A DNA stretch of 64,000 bases from Mucilaginibacter auburnensis (lineage in GTDB: Bacteria; Bacteroidota; Bacteroidia; Sphingobacteriales; Sphingobacteriaceae). Position numbers and translations under genes: made by a program. Within the stretch, counting starts at the first letter, position 1, and each line of letters starts with the position of its first letter. The stretch spans positions 1,674,001-1,738,000 of the forward strand of contig NZ_PGFJ01000001.1 in the NCBI RefSeq assembly GCF_002797815.1. Direction: 5' to 3'. Shown piece by piece: positions 1 to 10,028 of the stretch. The notes under the pieces were generated by a model. That model was not told the DNA's origin. It saw nothing but the letters and a program-made list of their open reading frames with translations, and searched no databases.

Positions 1-229
1 GGTTTCCTTCCTGTACCGACAATGTGTAATAACCATTTGCCGGTAGCATTAGTTGTTTTGCAGTAAACTTTCCGCCTTTAATAACCTGGTTAAGTAATGA
101 TGTTCCAACGGCATCTTGTATAGTAACAATGCCACCATCTGCTCCGGATGCTACACCTTCAATTTCAATGTTATTTGATTTGCAGCTGCAAAATAACAGC
201 GCAATTATCATCAGGCTTAAATATCTCAT
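1..229 (-). CDS. Lipoprotein, DUF4369-like N-terminus (partial)
   Basis: The open frame runs off the left edge, so only about 76 N-terminal residues are visible. It starts at an ATG on the minus strand at 227-229. The N-terminus is a lipoprotein signal: a hydrophobic stretch (SLMIIALLF) and then CSC, with the first or second Cys as the lipidation site. The mature part is a beta-rich segment (GVASGADGGIVTIQDAVG, then GYYTLSVQEG) that resembles the DUF4369 domain found in front of TlpA-like thiol-disulfide proteins in Bacteroidetes. The domain assignment is a guess from pattern; the lipoprotein call is firmer. It is divergent from katG. Confidence 0.55.
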   Translation of the reverse strand, partial: MRYLSLMIIALLFCSCKSNNIEIEGVASGADGGIVTIQDAVGTSLLNQVIKGGKFTAKQLMLPANGYYTLSVQEGN

Positions 230-344
230 GTAAGGTTAGTGTTGGTGCTACTAAGCTAATAGTTTAGCCGTTATTTTCAAAGCGCTAAGTTTTTTAAACA
301 AGTATTTAGTATAACTTTTCCCTATCTGATATAGAATTAATTGA

Positions 345-376
345 TTTTGATTTGAGGCGGAAGCCATCTAACTTTA
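345..376 (+). promoter_or_regulatory. Candidate Bacteroidetes promoter for katG
   Basis: A TTTTG at 345-349 is followed after 19 bases by TAACTTTA at 369-376. This is close to the Bacteroidetes TTTG-N19/21-TAnnTTTG consensus, with A in place of the last G. It would give a 5' leader of about 50 bases. No peroxide-regulator site could be identified by eye. Confidence 0.35.
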
Positions 377-424
377 TAAAAATAGCGGCGTGGTCGTTAT
401 ATAGTATCTGAGCAAACCTGTTAA

Positions 425-2701
<2,277 letters not shown>

Positions 2702-2709
2702 GTTCGATC

Positions 2710-2746
2710 AATAGCGATGGGTGTTAAATCCCATCGCTATTTTTTT
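2710..2746 (+). terminator. Rho-independent terminator of katG
   Basis: Two perfect 12-base arms (2710-2721 and 2730-2741) enclose an 8-base loop and run directly into a seven-T tract (2740-2746). It lies 9 bases after the katG stop and reaches the stop codon of the convergent DUF4256 gene. Confidence 0.92.
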
Positions 2747-3308
2747 AAACTTTTAACATTCCTCTAAAACCCCTGGCAGCATAGTAAGATTCAGCGCCGT
2801 TATGGTAAGTGAACACGGTGTCATACCTGCGGTCGCAAAAAATGGAACCGCCTAATTTACGTATGTTATCGGGGGTTTTTACCCAGCTGGATGTTTTGAG
2901 ATCGAATTTACCTAAAGTTTGCAGGTGCCGATACTGGTCTTCATTTAATAATTCAATACCAATTTCATTGGCCATATCAACAGCGCTGCTGGCAGGTTTG
3001 TATTCTTTACGGAAATTTAATGCCTCCCTGTCATAGCACAAACTACGGCGTCCTTTTGGACTTTCAGCAGCACAATCAACAAAAATTAAGTCAGAAGATA
3101 CTTCATCAAACTTTACTACATCCGGCTCGCCACCTGTTACTTCCATTTCGTTCAATACCCACAGCATTTCAGGACTGGCTTGCAGCTTTTGTTCAACCTC
3201 AGGCCAACTCATGCCGTCATGACGTTCGTTGTGCTTTTCAAATCGCACTCTCAATATTTTGATCAATTCTGCGCTTTGGGGCGGGGTAAGTGTTTTTGTC
3301 TTATCCAT
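2745..3308 (-). CDS. DUF4256 family protein
   Basis: 187-residue soluble protein of the DUF4256 family, function unknown. Recognisable blocks are GMSWPEVEQKL near the start, a central EMEVTGGEPDVV, and the C-terminal GGSIFCDRRYDTVFTYHNGA with the closing RGFRG. There is no signal peptide or membrane segment. It starts 6 bases after the stop of the upstream S8 peptidase gene, so the two are probably cotranscribed, though no functional link is evident. It converges on katG and shares the katG terminator region. Confidence 0.85.
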   Translation of the reverse strand: MDKTKTLTPPQSAELIKILRVRFEKHNERHDGMSWPEVEQKLQASPEMLWVLNEMEVTGGEPDVVKFDEVSSDLIFVDCAAESPKGRRSLCYDREALNFRKEYKPASSAVDMANEIGIELLNEDQYRHLQTLGKFDLKTSSWVKTPDNIRKLGGSIFCDRRYDTVFTYHNGAESYYAARGFRGMLKV

Positions 3309-3314
3309 TGTATT

Positions 3315-4976
3315 TTATTGTTTAGATGCTGCAAGTGTTTTAGCCAGTTGCATAGCTTTTGCCATGTCGGCAATGCCATAGCCTAAAGGTATAGCTGGTT
3401 GATCAGCTATACTTCCCGACTTTCTAATTACGTCGATAATATCTTTGTTAGTAAGTTTAGGATAGGCCTGCCACAAGCAGGCAGCCAAGCCGCAAATAAT
3501 AGGGCTTGAATATGATGTTCCGTTGCGTGCCTCGCTAATGCCACTTGTGTTAATTACACTTGCACCTCCACCCATAGCTAATACGTCTGGTTTTATTCTT
3601 CCGTCAGCAGTCATTCCCCATGCTGTAAATTCATCTAAATTTAGCTTAACGTTTACCGACCCAACGGTTAGTACATTTGGTGAATCGGCCGGTGTGCCAA
3701 CCCATCTTCGGTTATTGCCCGCGCAGTTTACAATTAAAATGCCCTTGGCAGCCGCCACATTTGCACCCCGTGAAGCAAATGCCGTTTTTCCGTCCATATC
3801 TTCCGATTTGTATCTTGCTGATACCAGGGAATACTCATCAGTGTAACTCAATGAAGAGTTAATAATATCAACCCCCACACTATCAGCATACTCGGCAGCA
3901 CTTACCCAATAGTCTTCTTCAACAGGGTATTCTGTTGACTCGTCTTCCGTTCTAAATAGCCAATAGTTAGCTTCAGGTGCAGTGCCTACATATTTGCCGG
4001 GCATATTTACCGCCATGCATGATGTTACCCAAATGCCGTGGCTATCAATAGCGTAAGGGTCGTCATTTTCATAAACAAATGATTTTGCCCCTTTTATATT
4101 AACATTGCTAAATGCAGCATTAGTTTTTAAATTAACAAATCCTGCATCAATTACCGCTATGTCAATTCCCGCACCTTTAAAACCATTCTGATGAAGTACC
4201 TGACCGTTGTTTACAGTGATATTTTTTTCAGATGCACCGTATGATATGTTGTTGGTTCCTGTAGCATTGGTGCCAGTTTGAGGAATATCTGAATATTTTG
4301 TGTTTGATGGCGATGTTCTGTTTCCCACCCATACTAACACTACGTCTTTAACAAATGGTAACGCTTTGTATTTATCTATCAAAAACTCGTCTGAGCAATT
4401 AACCACAACAGTATTAAGCCATTTGCTTTTAGCTACAATAGTTCCGCCTGTTTGTTCAATCGCTTTGATGTATTCCGTAGATATCGGCAGGTCACTTGCA
4501 TCAATAGGAATATGATATTTAACACGCCTTTGTATGGCCCTTGCAGATAAAAAGGCGTCAGGTTGATTGAGTGATAGATTTGTAGTGCCCTTGTCTTTTA
4601 ATATTATCCGATATTTATAGTCATTTGCGTCAGTAACTAAAACCTTGCATTTTGCACTTCCTTTTCCGTTAACAAGGGTAGCTGTTACAAAGGTTTCGCC
4701 CGCACCTTCCGCCCATACAATCCCCTCGTTGGTTACGCGAGCAATACGAGGATTGTCTGATAGCCAGGTTATTTCAGAAGATTCGCCATCCGGTAAATTT
4801 TCAATGTTTACAGTTAAACGCTTGCCTAAATATGCCTGGTCTTTTTTAAGCGTTACAGCCGTTGGCGTAATTGTTATAGAAACAGGCTTTTGAACAGTTT
4901 GAGGCTCTTTTTTACAAGCGTCGAAAAACAAGCAAGCCACAGAGCAAAAAAGGTAGAATAGAAATTTGTGTTTCAT
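3315..4976 (-). CDS. S8 (subtilisin-like) serine peptidase lipoprotein
   Basis: Probable surface or periplasmic protease. I choose the ATG at 4974-4976, which begins a lipoprotein signal (KFLFYLFCSVACLFFDAC; Cys21 lipidated); an upstream in-frame start at 5009 would add a non-signal extension and precede the likely promoter. Residues about 30-115 form an Ig-like BIG_2 domain (SITITPTAVTLKKDQ to KCKVLV). The catalytic domain follows at about 250-553 with Asp277 (VIDAG), His313 (DSHGIWV), oxyanion Asn421 (CAGNN) and Ser488 (NGTSYSSP), all present, so it should be active. It ends without an obvious type IX secretion tail. The DUF4256 gene follows after 6 bases. Confidence 0.93.
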   Translation of the reverse strand: MKHKFLFYLFCSVACLFFDACKKEPQTVQKPVSITITPTAVTLKKDQAYLGKRLTVNIENLPDGESSEITWLSDNPRIARVTNEGIVWAEGAGETFVTATLVNGKGSAKCKVLVTDANDYKYRIILKDKGTTNLSLNQPDAFLSARAIQRRVKYHIPIDASDLPISTEYIKAIEQTGGTIVAKSKWLNTVVVNCSDEFLIDKYKALPFVKDVVLVWVGNRTSPSNTKYSDIPQTGTNATGTNNISYGASEKNITVNNGQVLHQNGFKGAGIDIAVIDAGFVNLKTNAAFSNVNIKGAKSFVYENDDPYAIDSHGIWVTSCMAVNMPGKYVGTAPEANYWLFRTEDESTEYPVEEDYWVSAAEYADSVGVDIINSSLSYTDEYSLVSARYKSEDMDGKTAFASRGANVAAAKGILIVNCAGNNRRWVGTPADSPNVLTVGSVNVKLNLDEFTAWGMTADGRIKPDVLAMGGGASVINTSGISEARNGTSYSSPIICGLAACLWQAYPKLTNKDIIDVIRKSGSIADQPAIPLGYGIADMAKAMQLAKTLAASKQ

Positions 4977-4991
4977 GATAGATATTGCTCG

Positions 4992-5030
4992 CAAAGATAT
5001 TGTATTCACCTATTGTTTTTATTCACCTAT
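4992..5030 (-). promoter_or_regulatory. Candidate promoter and 11-bp direct repeat upstream of the S8 peptidase gene
   Basis: Read on the minus strand, TATCTTTG (4992-4999) matches the TAnnTTTG -7 box 15 bases before the chosen ATG, supporting that start. Upstream, TATTCACCTAT is repeated exactly at 5003-5013 and 5020-5030 (17-base period), overlapping the end of the doxX-like gene. The repeats sit where a -33 element or activator site would be. Confidence 0.4.
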
Positions 5031-5419
5031 ATTGATAGCGATTTTGCGTTAATTAATTTCCTTTCAGGTGGTCGTGAGCACCATGATATAATAGTTAAAA
5101 CAATTAATAGTGTTGAACCGAACATGGTTATAACTCCGTCGGCAACTACCAGATGCGAAACTACCGCACCACTCATGGCAAAAAAGAAACTAGCATATGC
5201 CCACTCTTTCAGCAAGGTAAATTTCGGTAACAGCACGGTTATCACGCCGGCAATTTTCCAAACACCTAACACAATTAAGAGATAACGGGGGTAGCCCAGA
5301 TGCGCCATCATAGCGGTTTCATCTTTGGTTTCCAGCAATTGCACTATAGCTGTTGAGGTCATACCGAGTGCAAGCCATAATGTGACTACCCAATAAATAA
5401 TTTTGTTTCTTTTGTTCAT
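5027..5419 (-). CDS. DoxX-like family membrane protein
   Basis: 130-residue protein with four predicted membrane helices (about 8-27, 47-64, 74-93 and 99-117), matching the small DoxX_2/DoxX-like family. Characteristic blocks are LGYPRYLLIVLGVWKIAG and LKEWAYASFFFAMSGA. Family function is poorly defined; in many Bacteroidetes these genes lie next to ArsR regulators and AHSA1-type SRPBCC proteins, exactly as here (6 bases after the SRPBCC gene). It is therefore the third gene of an ArsR-controlled operon. Confidence 0.85.
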   Translation of the reverse strand: MNKRNKIIYWVVTLWLALGMTSTAIVQLLETKDETAMMAHLGYPRYLLIVLGVWKIAGVITVLLPKFTLLKEWAYASFFFAMSGAVVSHLVVADGVITMFGSTLLIVLTIISWCSRPPERKLINAKSLSI

Positions 5420-5425
5420 AATGCC

Positions 5426-5890
5426 TTACTTAAGTTGCATTACAATTTCCTCCAAACGGTTATGCGCCATATTAAGGCCTTGTTTAAACGGCATCTGCAA
5501 CATGCGGTCGCGGTGTTCATTTGATCGGTAGATGGTGTGAATGGTAAGTTTAGAGGTATCGTCTGTTAATTTTTCAAAATCCAAAAACTCCAATTGTACA
5601 TCAAATGGCATATTTTCAAATTCAAATGTGCGCGTTATTTTGGTGCCGGCTATAAACTCATGTATGGAACCATTAAAGCGATACTTGTTGCCTTTTGGGT
5701 CGGTGGTTTCAAATTGGAAGCCTCCATGTTTTTCATTATCCAGCTTTAAAACTTTGGTGCCCATCCATTGCTCTAAAATTTCAGCATCGGTATAAGCCCT
5801 GAACAGCAATTCAACGGGCAGGTCAAACTCGCGCGTAATGCTGAGGTCGTTTCGGCCATTTTCTGCATTAATTTTTGTTTTGAGTTCCAT
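5426..5890 (-). CDS. SRPBCC / AHSA1-type ligand-binding protein
   Basis: 154-residue START-fold protein of the AHSA1-like (Aha1 C-terminal) family. The start has the usual ITREFDLPVELLFRAYTDAE block, followed by a QWMGTKVLKLDNEKHGG strand and the C-terminal helix (FKQGLNMAHNRLEEIV). These small helix-grip proteins bind hydrophobic ligands; the ligand here is unknown. It starts 7 bases after the arsR-like gene and is followed after 6 bases by the doxX-like gene, a common co-regulated trio. Confidence 0.88.
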   Translation of the reverse strand: MELKTKINAENGRNDLSITREFDLPVELLFRAYTDAEILEQWMGTKVLKLDNEKHGGFQFETTDPKGNKYRFNGSIHEFIAGTKITRTFEFENMPFDVQLEFLDFEKLTDDTSKLTIHTIYRSNEHRDRMLQMPFKQGLNMAHNRLEEIVMQLK

Positions 5891-5897
5891 ATAAGGT

Positions 5898-6224
5898 TTA
5901 TTTTTTGTTTTGCTGATAGGTTTTCATAATAGCTTCCAGTTTGTTGAAACGGTCATCCCATATCTGGCGGAAAGGCTCAATAAAGTCTGCCACGTCTTTC
6001 ATTTTTTTAGCATTGATGTGGTAATGTACCTCCCGCCCGCTTTGCGTTTGGGCAAGTAATTCGCATTCGGTAAGTATCTGTAAATGTTTGGAAATGGTTG
6101 GCCGGGCTGTATCAAAGTTAGCAGCTATCGCGCCTGCCGTCATACTTTGCGATGCCAACAATAAGAGTATGGCCCTGCGGGTAGGGTCGGCTATGGCCTG
6201 GAATACATCACGTCGTAAATTCAT
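5898..6224 (-). CDS. ArsR/SmtB family HTH repressor
   Basis: 108-residue winged-helix repressor. It has the family opening [20 protein letters not shown], the recognition-helix region ([18 protein letters not shown]) and the beta-wing [10 protein letters not shown]. No Cys cluster for metal sensing is visible, so it is more like the PadR/YczG-type non-metal ArsR proteins that accompany SRPBCC genes. It is first in an operon with SRPBCC and DoxX genes. Directly upstream are two 16-bp dyads around the -7 box, which should be its own operator. Confidence 0.92.
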   Translation of the reverse strand: MNLRRDVFQAIADPTRRAILLLLASQSMTAGAIAANFDTARPTISKHLQILTECELLAQTQSGREVHYHINAKKMKDVADFIEPFRQIWDDRFNKLEAIMKTYQQNKK

Positions 6225-6227
6225 TGT

Positions 6228-6269
6228 GTAGCTATTTGGCTACAAATATATATGTAGTTATTTAACTAC
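6228..6269 (-). promoter_or_regulatory. ArsR-type double operator with embedded -7 box
   Basis: Two related 16-bp inverted repeats, GTAGCTATTTGGCTAC (6228-6243) and GTAGTTATTTAACTAC (6254-6269), lie 26 bp apart, start to start. The second has perfect 7-bp arms, the first perfect 5-bp arms. On the minus strand TATATTTG (6243-6250), an exact TAnnTTTG -7 box, sits between them. The layout suggests autorepression of the arsR-SRPBCC-doxX operon. Confidence 0.75.
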
Positions 6270-6286
6270 GAAAATTTATTTGAATG

Positions 6287-7282
6287 CTATTGAAGTTGGG
6301 CGCTATCCTTATTGTATTTACTGCGATAAACCAATGGGGACACCCCCGTGAATCGTCTGAACACTTCTCGGAAAGCTTTCAGATCAGAATAGCCAACTTC
6401 GTACATCACTTCGTTGATAGATTTACGTGTGGTTTCAAAAGCCTTTTTTGCCGATTCAACTTTAACACGCTGGGCGTACTCAATAGGGGTGTTACCGGTT
6501 GCCTTTATAAACCGACGATCAAAGTTTCTGCGGCCAATGGCAAATTTGGCTGAAAGGGTTTCCACAGATATTTTTTCGCTCAGCTGACTCTCAATATAAG
6601 CCTGCGCTTCGCGTACCATTTCGTCACTGTGTTGCTTTTGCCCCTCAAAAATAATAAAGCCCGATTGCCTATGACGGTCAATCTCTATCTGAAAGATCTT
6701 TGAGCAGTAGATAGCCGTATGGCGGTCAAAATATTTTTCTACAATGTATAACACCAGATTCAAAAAAGAGTAAGCCCCGCCATTGGTGTAAATACCATGT
6801 TCATCTGTTATCAATTCATCAGTTTGCAGGTTTACATTTGGGAACTGAGTTCTGAACTTGTTAGCGAAATTCCAATGGGTTGAACAATTACGCCCATCAA
6901 GCAGTCCTGTTGAGGCCAGCATAAAGGCTGCGCTGCACATGCTGGCTATTTCGGCTCCGTTTTTATATTGTTTTTCTATCCATTGCAACAGCGCCACGTT
7001 TTCCGGAGCTGACCTATCAAATGAAGATGGTAAAGATGGTATAATGATCAGGTTGGTTTTGCTCAGATCTGTGACAAAGGAATGGGTTTTTACAGTAAAC
7101 AGGCCATTTGCCAAGGCGGTCCGTGGGGTAGTGCCAGCTATTTCAATGTTAAACAGCTGCCTGCCTTGGCTTTGCTTACAATAAGTGTTAGCCCTGGTTA
7201 AAATTTCGTATGCACCGGCTATGCAGGCAACAGTACCAAGGGTAGTAGCGCATGATGGAGCGAGTATAGTGATGTGTTTCAT
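6287..7282 (-). CDS. GlxA-type AraC family transcriptional regulator (DJ-1/PfpI + AraC HTH)
   Basis: Residues about 1-190 form a DJ-1/PfpI (class I glutamine amidotransferase-like) domain, with Cys in ASMCSAAFMLASTGLLDGR. Residues about 220-331 carry two AraC HTH motifs (ISVETLSAKFAIGRRNFDRR and SINEVMYEVGYSDLKAFREV), ending in the usual FRRFTGVSPLVYR. I place the start at the ATG 7280-7282 (MKHITILAP), which lies just below a near-consensus promoter; the longer frame to 7324 would include that promoter. The ligand is unknown. It is divergent from the DinB-like gene. Confidence 0.9.
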   Translation of the reverse strand: MKHITILAPSCATTLGTVACIAGAYEILTRANTYCKQSQGRQLFNIEIAGTTPRTALANGLFTVKTHSFVTDLSKTNLIIIPSLPSSFDRSAPENVALLQWIEKQYKNGAEIASMCSAAFMLASTGLLDGRNCSTHWNFANKFRTQFPNVNLQTDELITDEHGIYTNGGAYSFLNLVLYIVEKYFDRHTAIYCSKIFQIEIDRHRQSGFIIFEGQKQHSDEMVREAQAYIESQLSEKISVETLSAKFAIGRRNFDRRFIKATGNTPIEYAQRVKVESAKKAFETTRKSINEVMYEVGYSDLKAFREVFRRFTGVSPLVYRSKYNKDSAQLQ

Positions 7283-7292
7283 TGCTTTATTA

Positions 7293-7324
7293 CAAATATA
7301 ATAAAATGAAAGTGTCCAAATCAA
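7293..7324 (-). promoter_or_regulatory. Promoter of the GlxA-type regulator
   Basis: On the minus strand TTG (7322-7324), 21 bases, then TATATTTG (7293-7300), an exact Bacteroidetes -33/-7 pair. It ends 10 bases before the ATG at 7282, supporting the shorter start. Confidence 0.55.
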
Positions 7325-7372
7325 CCCATAATAATGTCTATTTTGACCTATCCTGCGGGTTGCTTACGACGT

Positions 7373-7380
7373 TAAATTTG
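7373..7380 (+). promoter_or_regulatory. Candidate -7 box for the DinB/SRPBCC operon
   Basis: TAAATTTG is an exact TAnnTTTG box, 19 bases before the ATG at 7400. No well-spaced -33 TTG is present, so only the -7 element is supported. Confidence 0.35.
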
Positions 7381-7399
7381 TGATAAAACCAACATTCAT

Positions 7400-7927
7400 A
7401 TGAAATTTAAAATTATTGCAATAGCACTGTGCATGCTATTTGGTGGCCAGTTAGCCAAAGCTCAGGTTAAAGTAACAGAGATTGTAAAAGAGTGGGAGCG
7501 ATCAAAAGCTTATACAAAAGAGTATTTAGACGCTATGCCCGAAACCGGTTACAGTTTAAAGCCCACTTCTCAAATGCGTTCATTTGCCGAGCAAATGTTG
7601 CACATTGCTGATGCTAATTATGGTTTGGCTTCTTCAGCTCTGAATGTTAAGAGCCCGGTGGAGTTAGGATCATTGGAGAAAAGTACCGATAAATCGAAAT
7701 CGAACGTAATCCGGCTGGTGATGAATAGTTATGATTACATTATATCAAGCATTAATAAAATGACGGATGCCCAGTTAAATGAACCTGTAAAAATGATTGG
7801 CAGCTTTGACATGGATAAACGTACGGGACTGGCTAAAACTTTGGAACACCAGGCCCATCATCGCGGTCAGACAACGGTGTATTTGAGATTAGCAGGCGTA
7901 ACTCCTCCGCAGGAGAAACTTTTTTAA
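7400..7927 (+). CDS. Exported DinB-family protein
   Basis: 175 residues with a Sec signal peptide (FKIIAIALCMLFGGQLAKA, cleavage before Gln22). The mature part is a DinB/YfiT-like four-helix bundle whose metal-binding His residues are visible in EQMLHIADANYG and in LEHQAHHRGQTTVYLR near the C-terminus. DinB-like proteins include thiol-transferases and stress proteins; a substrate cannot be assigned. It is followed after 20 bases by an SRPBCC gene, likely cotranscribed, and is divergent from the GlxA-type regulator, which may control it. Confidence 0.88.
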   Translation: MKFKIIAIALCMLFGGQLAKAQVKVTEIVKEWERSKAYTKEYLDAMPETGYSLKPTSQMRSFAEQMLHIADANYGLASSALNVKSPVELGSLEKSTDKSKSNVIRLVMNSYDYIISSINKMTDAQLNEPVKMIGSFDMDKRTGLAKTLEHQAHHRGQTTVYLRLAGVTPPQEKLF

Positions 7928-7947
7928 ACTAATTTACAATACCAACT

Positions 7948-8394
7948 ATGGACACAAACGATTTTACAACCGCTATAACAGTCGACCAAAGTCCTGAACA
8001 GGTTTTTGATGCGGTTATTTCACCACAACAATGGTGGTCGGGCCAATTTGAGGGCAGTACTAAACAGCTTAATGATGAGTTTACCTATCGTTATAAAGAT
8101 ATGCACTATTCCAAACAATGCGTAACTGAGTTTATGCCTAATAAAAAAGTGGTTTGGCAGGTTACAGACAGTAATCTTAGTTTTTTAGAAGATAAGCATG
8201 AATGGACAGGCTCTAAAATAGTGTTTGAAATAAGCCACGTGGGCGATAAAACACAGCTTAAATTCACACACTATGGTATAAGCCCGGCAGTTGAATGTTA
8301 CGATGCCTGTTCAAACGCCTGGAGTCAGTTAATTCAACAGAGCCTTTATGGTTTTATCACTACCGGAAAAACGGAGAAGCCGGAATTAGCTTAA
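7948..8394 (+). CDS. SRPBCC-domain protein (AHSA1-like)
   Basis: 148-residue START-fold protein. It opens with FTTAITVDQSPEQVFDAV and continues with QQWWSGQFEGSTKQLNDEFTY, typical of the SRPBCC group of small ligand-binding proteins. The end (NAWSQLIQQSLYGFITTGK) is the long C-terminal helix that closes the cavity. No signal peptide, so it is cytosolic while its operon partner (the DinB-like protein) is exported. Function unknown. It faces the bestrophin gene across a shared hairpin. Confidence 0.85.
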   Translation: MDTNDFTTAITVDQSPEQVFDAVISPQQWWSGQFEGSTKQLNDEFTYRYKDMHYSKQCVTEFMPNKKVVWQVTDSNLSFLEDKHEWTGSKIVFEISHVGDKTQLKFTHYGISPAVECYDACSNAWSQLIQQSLYGFITTGKTEKPELA

Positions 8395-8431
8395 TACAAA
8401 ATACACCTTACCCATATATCATTAAATGTAA

Positions 8432-8463
8432 AAGGTTGCCGTACAAATTGTATCGGCAACCTT
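8432..8463. terminator. Hairpin between convergent SRPBCC and bestrophin genes
   Basis: Arms AAGGTTGCCG (8432-8441) and CGGCAACCTT (8454-8463) are perfect, with an inner TACAA/TTGTA stem. Position between two convergent stops suggests a bidirectional terminator. There is no real T tract on the plus side and only a short one (TTTTACATTT) on the minus side. Confidence 0.55.
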
Positions 8464-8486
8464 GCTGATCGGGGTTATTTGAGTAA

Positions 8487-9413
8487 CTACAAAATGTAAA
8501 ACATTACATTGGCTTGTTGTACATTCTGCTCGTTGCTTTTTTCATATTCATCGTGCATCAATTGGTGCAGGTCGCGGTCAATCTTCTTGCTGATAGCTGT
8601 CATGGGTGTATCGGTAGGTTTATTCTCGAATGGGTCTTGCAGGTGTATGGCCATTTTCTCAATTAAAAAGAATGATGCTGAAATAGCAACTACTAATGGT
8701 ATTTGAAATATACCAACGTGCTCTATCAAACTGAAAGGCATCATCAAAGCAAACATAATTACCAATACGTGTATATACAGACTATACGTAACCGGGAACA
8801 CGGTGTTTTTTATCCTTTCGCAAGCACCCATGGTATTGGAAAATCTGGTGAGCGTTTCATCAAGCGCTACCTGCTGATATTGATTGATCCAGCCAAGCTT
8901 TAAAAGCAACCTTATGTCGTTACCATGTTGTTCAAGCAAGGCCATAGGTGTATTATCTAAAGTCATAACTGCCCGTTTTTCTTCTTCAGCTATCAGTCCA
9001 TTAAGCGGTTCACAAGTATTTTGGCCACGTAAATGGTTAGTGAGCGCATAACACCAGGCAATCTGGCGTTTTATAATGCGTTCACGCAGAGGTGATCTGT
9101 CTTCGTTCTGATAAGTGTCGTTATCTACAAATGTTAATATCTGCCTTGCCAGCGAGCGAGAGTCGTTTACAATGGCTCCCCATATGGTGCGTGCTTCCCA
9201 CCAACGGTCATAGGCCTGGTTGGAGCGAAAGGCAAGTAATAATGATATAATGGTACCCAAAATTGCCGGTATGGCAATAGGTATTGATACGCCTGGGAAA
9301 TTATATGCAGTGTGTGCAATATATACAAGGCTTGAATAAGCAGCCAGTAATGCCATCTCCATTTTAATTTTTCCCATAACGTAGCTAAACGGAATATTTC
9401 TCTTTAATAGCAT
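8487..9413 (-). CDS. Bestrophin family / RFP-TM ion channel
   Basis: 308-residue membrane protein of the bacterial bestrophin-like (UPF0187, YneE) family, which forms pentameric anion or cation channels in the inner membrane. Recognisable features are the opening block NIPFSYVMGKIKMEMALL, the core LAFRSNQAYDRWWEARTIWG followed by VNDSRSLARQ, and the C-terminal PFSLIEHVGIFQIPLV and LQDPFENKPTDTPM blocks. Hydrophobic helices lie at about 22-60 and 210-250. It follows a USP-like gene after 18 bases, so both are probably on one transcript. Confidence 0.92.
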   Translation of the reverse strand: MLLKRNIPFSYVMGKIKMEMALLAAYSSLVYIAHTAYNFPGVSIPIAIPAILGTIISLLLAFRSNQAYDRWWEARTIWGAIVNDSRSLARQILTFVDNDTYQNEDRSPLRERIIKRQIAWCYALTNHLRGQNTCEPLNGLIAEEEKRAVMTLDNTPMALLEQHGNDIRLLLKLGWINQYQQVALDETLTRFSNTMGACERIKNTVFPVTYSLYIHVLVIMFALMMPFSLIEHVGIFQIPLVVAISASFFLIEKMAIHLQDPFENKPTDTPMTAISKKIDRDLHQLMHDEYEKSNEQNVQQANVMFYIL

Positions 9414-9431
9414 AGCGTTTTATTTTACTTG

Positions 9432-9944
9432 TTAAGCATATTGTTCAGTGAGATTTTGCTCCTGAACATCTTCTGTTTGTGTATGTTGCTGTGAAGCCGC
9501 CTGTGGTTTTTCTAATTGCAACGCGTTAATTCTGGTTATTTTACCTGCACAGCGTTTAATCATACTGTCTGGATCAACACTGGCTTTGTTCAGCTTTTTG
9601 TAATGGTAACCCGGTATCTGTAAAACAGCATCAATGTTGTTAGCTTCTAAGAAGTTAAGGAATACAACAGAAGTGTTACCATAGAAGAATTCAAGCCGTA
9701 TATTTTTTAGCTGACCATCATGTTCATTTCTTAGATCAAGGCAAGTCTGATAAAATTCTTCAGGTATGTGTCTGTACTCGGCCGATCGGCGCGATAGCAT
9801 CATCAATTCACGCTCGCAGTCGGTAATGCTCATCATGTGTACCATTACCACCTCTACTGCTTCAGGATGGAATTTGTCTAACAGATGAGGTATATATTCA
9901 AGCGACTGAATGCGATAATCTGTAGGAATTAGTACTGTTTTCAT
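9432..9944 (-). CDS. Universal-stress-like (HUP fold) hypothetical protein
   Basis: 170-residue cytosolic protein. The start (MKTVLIPTDYRIQSLEYI) is that of a UspA/HUP-type Rossmann domain, with a further strand-helix unit at FFYGNTSVVFLNFLEANNID and a following LQIPGY. The classic ATP-binding Gly-rich loop of UspA (GxxGxxG) is not seen, so nucleotide binding is doubtful. The C-terminal 30 residues are a Gln/Glu-rich, probably disordered tail. It is first in a two-gene unit with the bestrophin gene; a role in ion or stress homeostasis is only an inference from that pairing. Confidence 0.6.
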   Translation of the reverse strand: MKTVLIPTDYRIQSLEYIPHLLDKFHPEAVEVVMVHMMSITDCERELMMLSRRSAEYRHIPEEFYQTCLDLRNEHDGQLKNIRLEFFYGNTSVVFLNFLEANNIDAVLQIPGYHYKKLNKASVDPDSMIKRCAGKITRINALQLEKPQAASQQHTQTEDVQEQNLTEQYA

Positions 9945-10028
9945 TATTAATGAGTTTTATGTAAGCACTATTGCTATTTACAATGGTACTACACACTCAT
10001 TAGGAAGTGTTAAGAGACTTGTTAAAAT

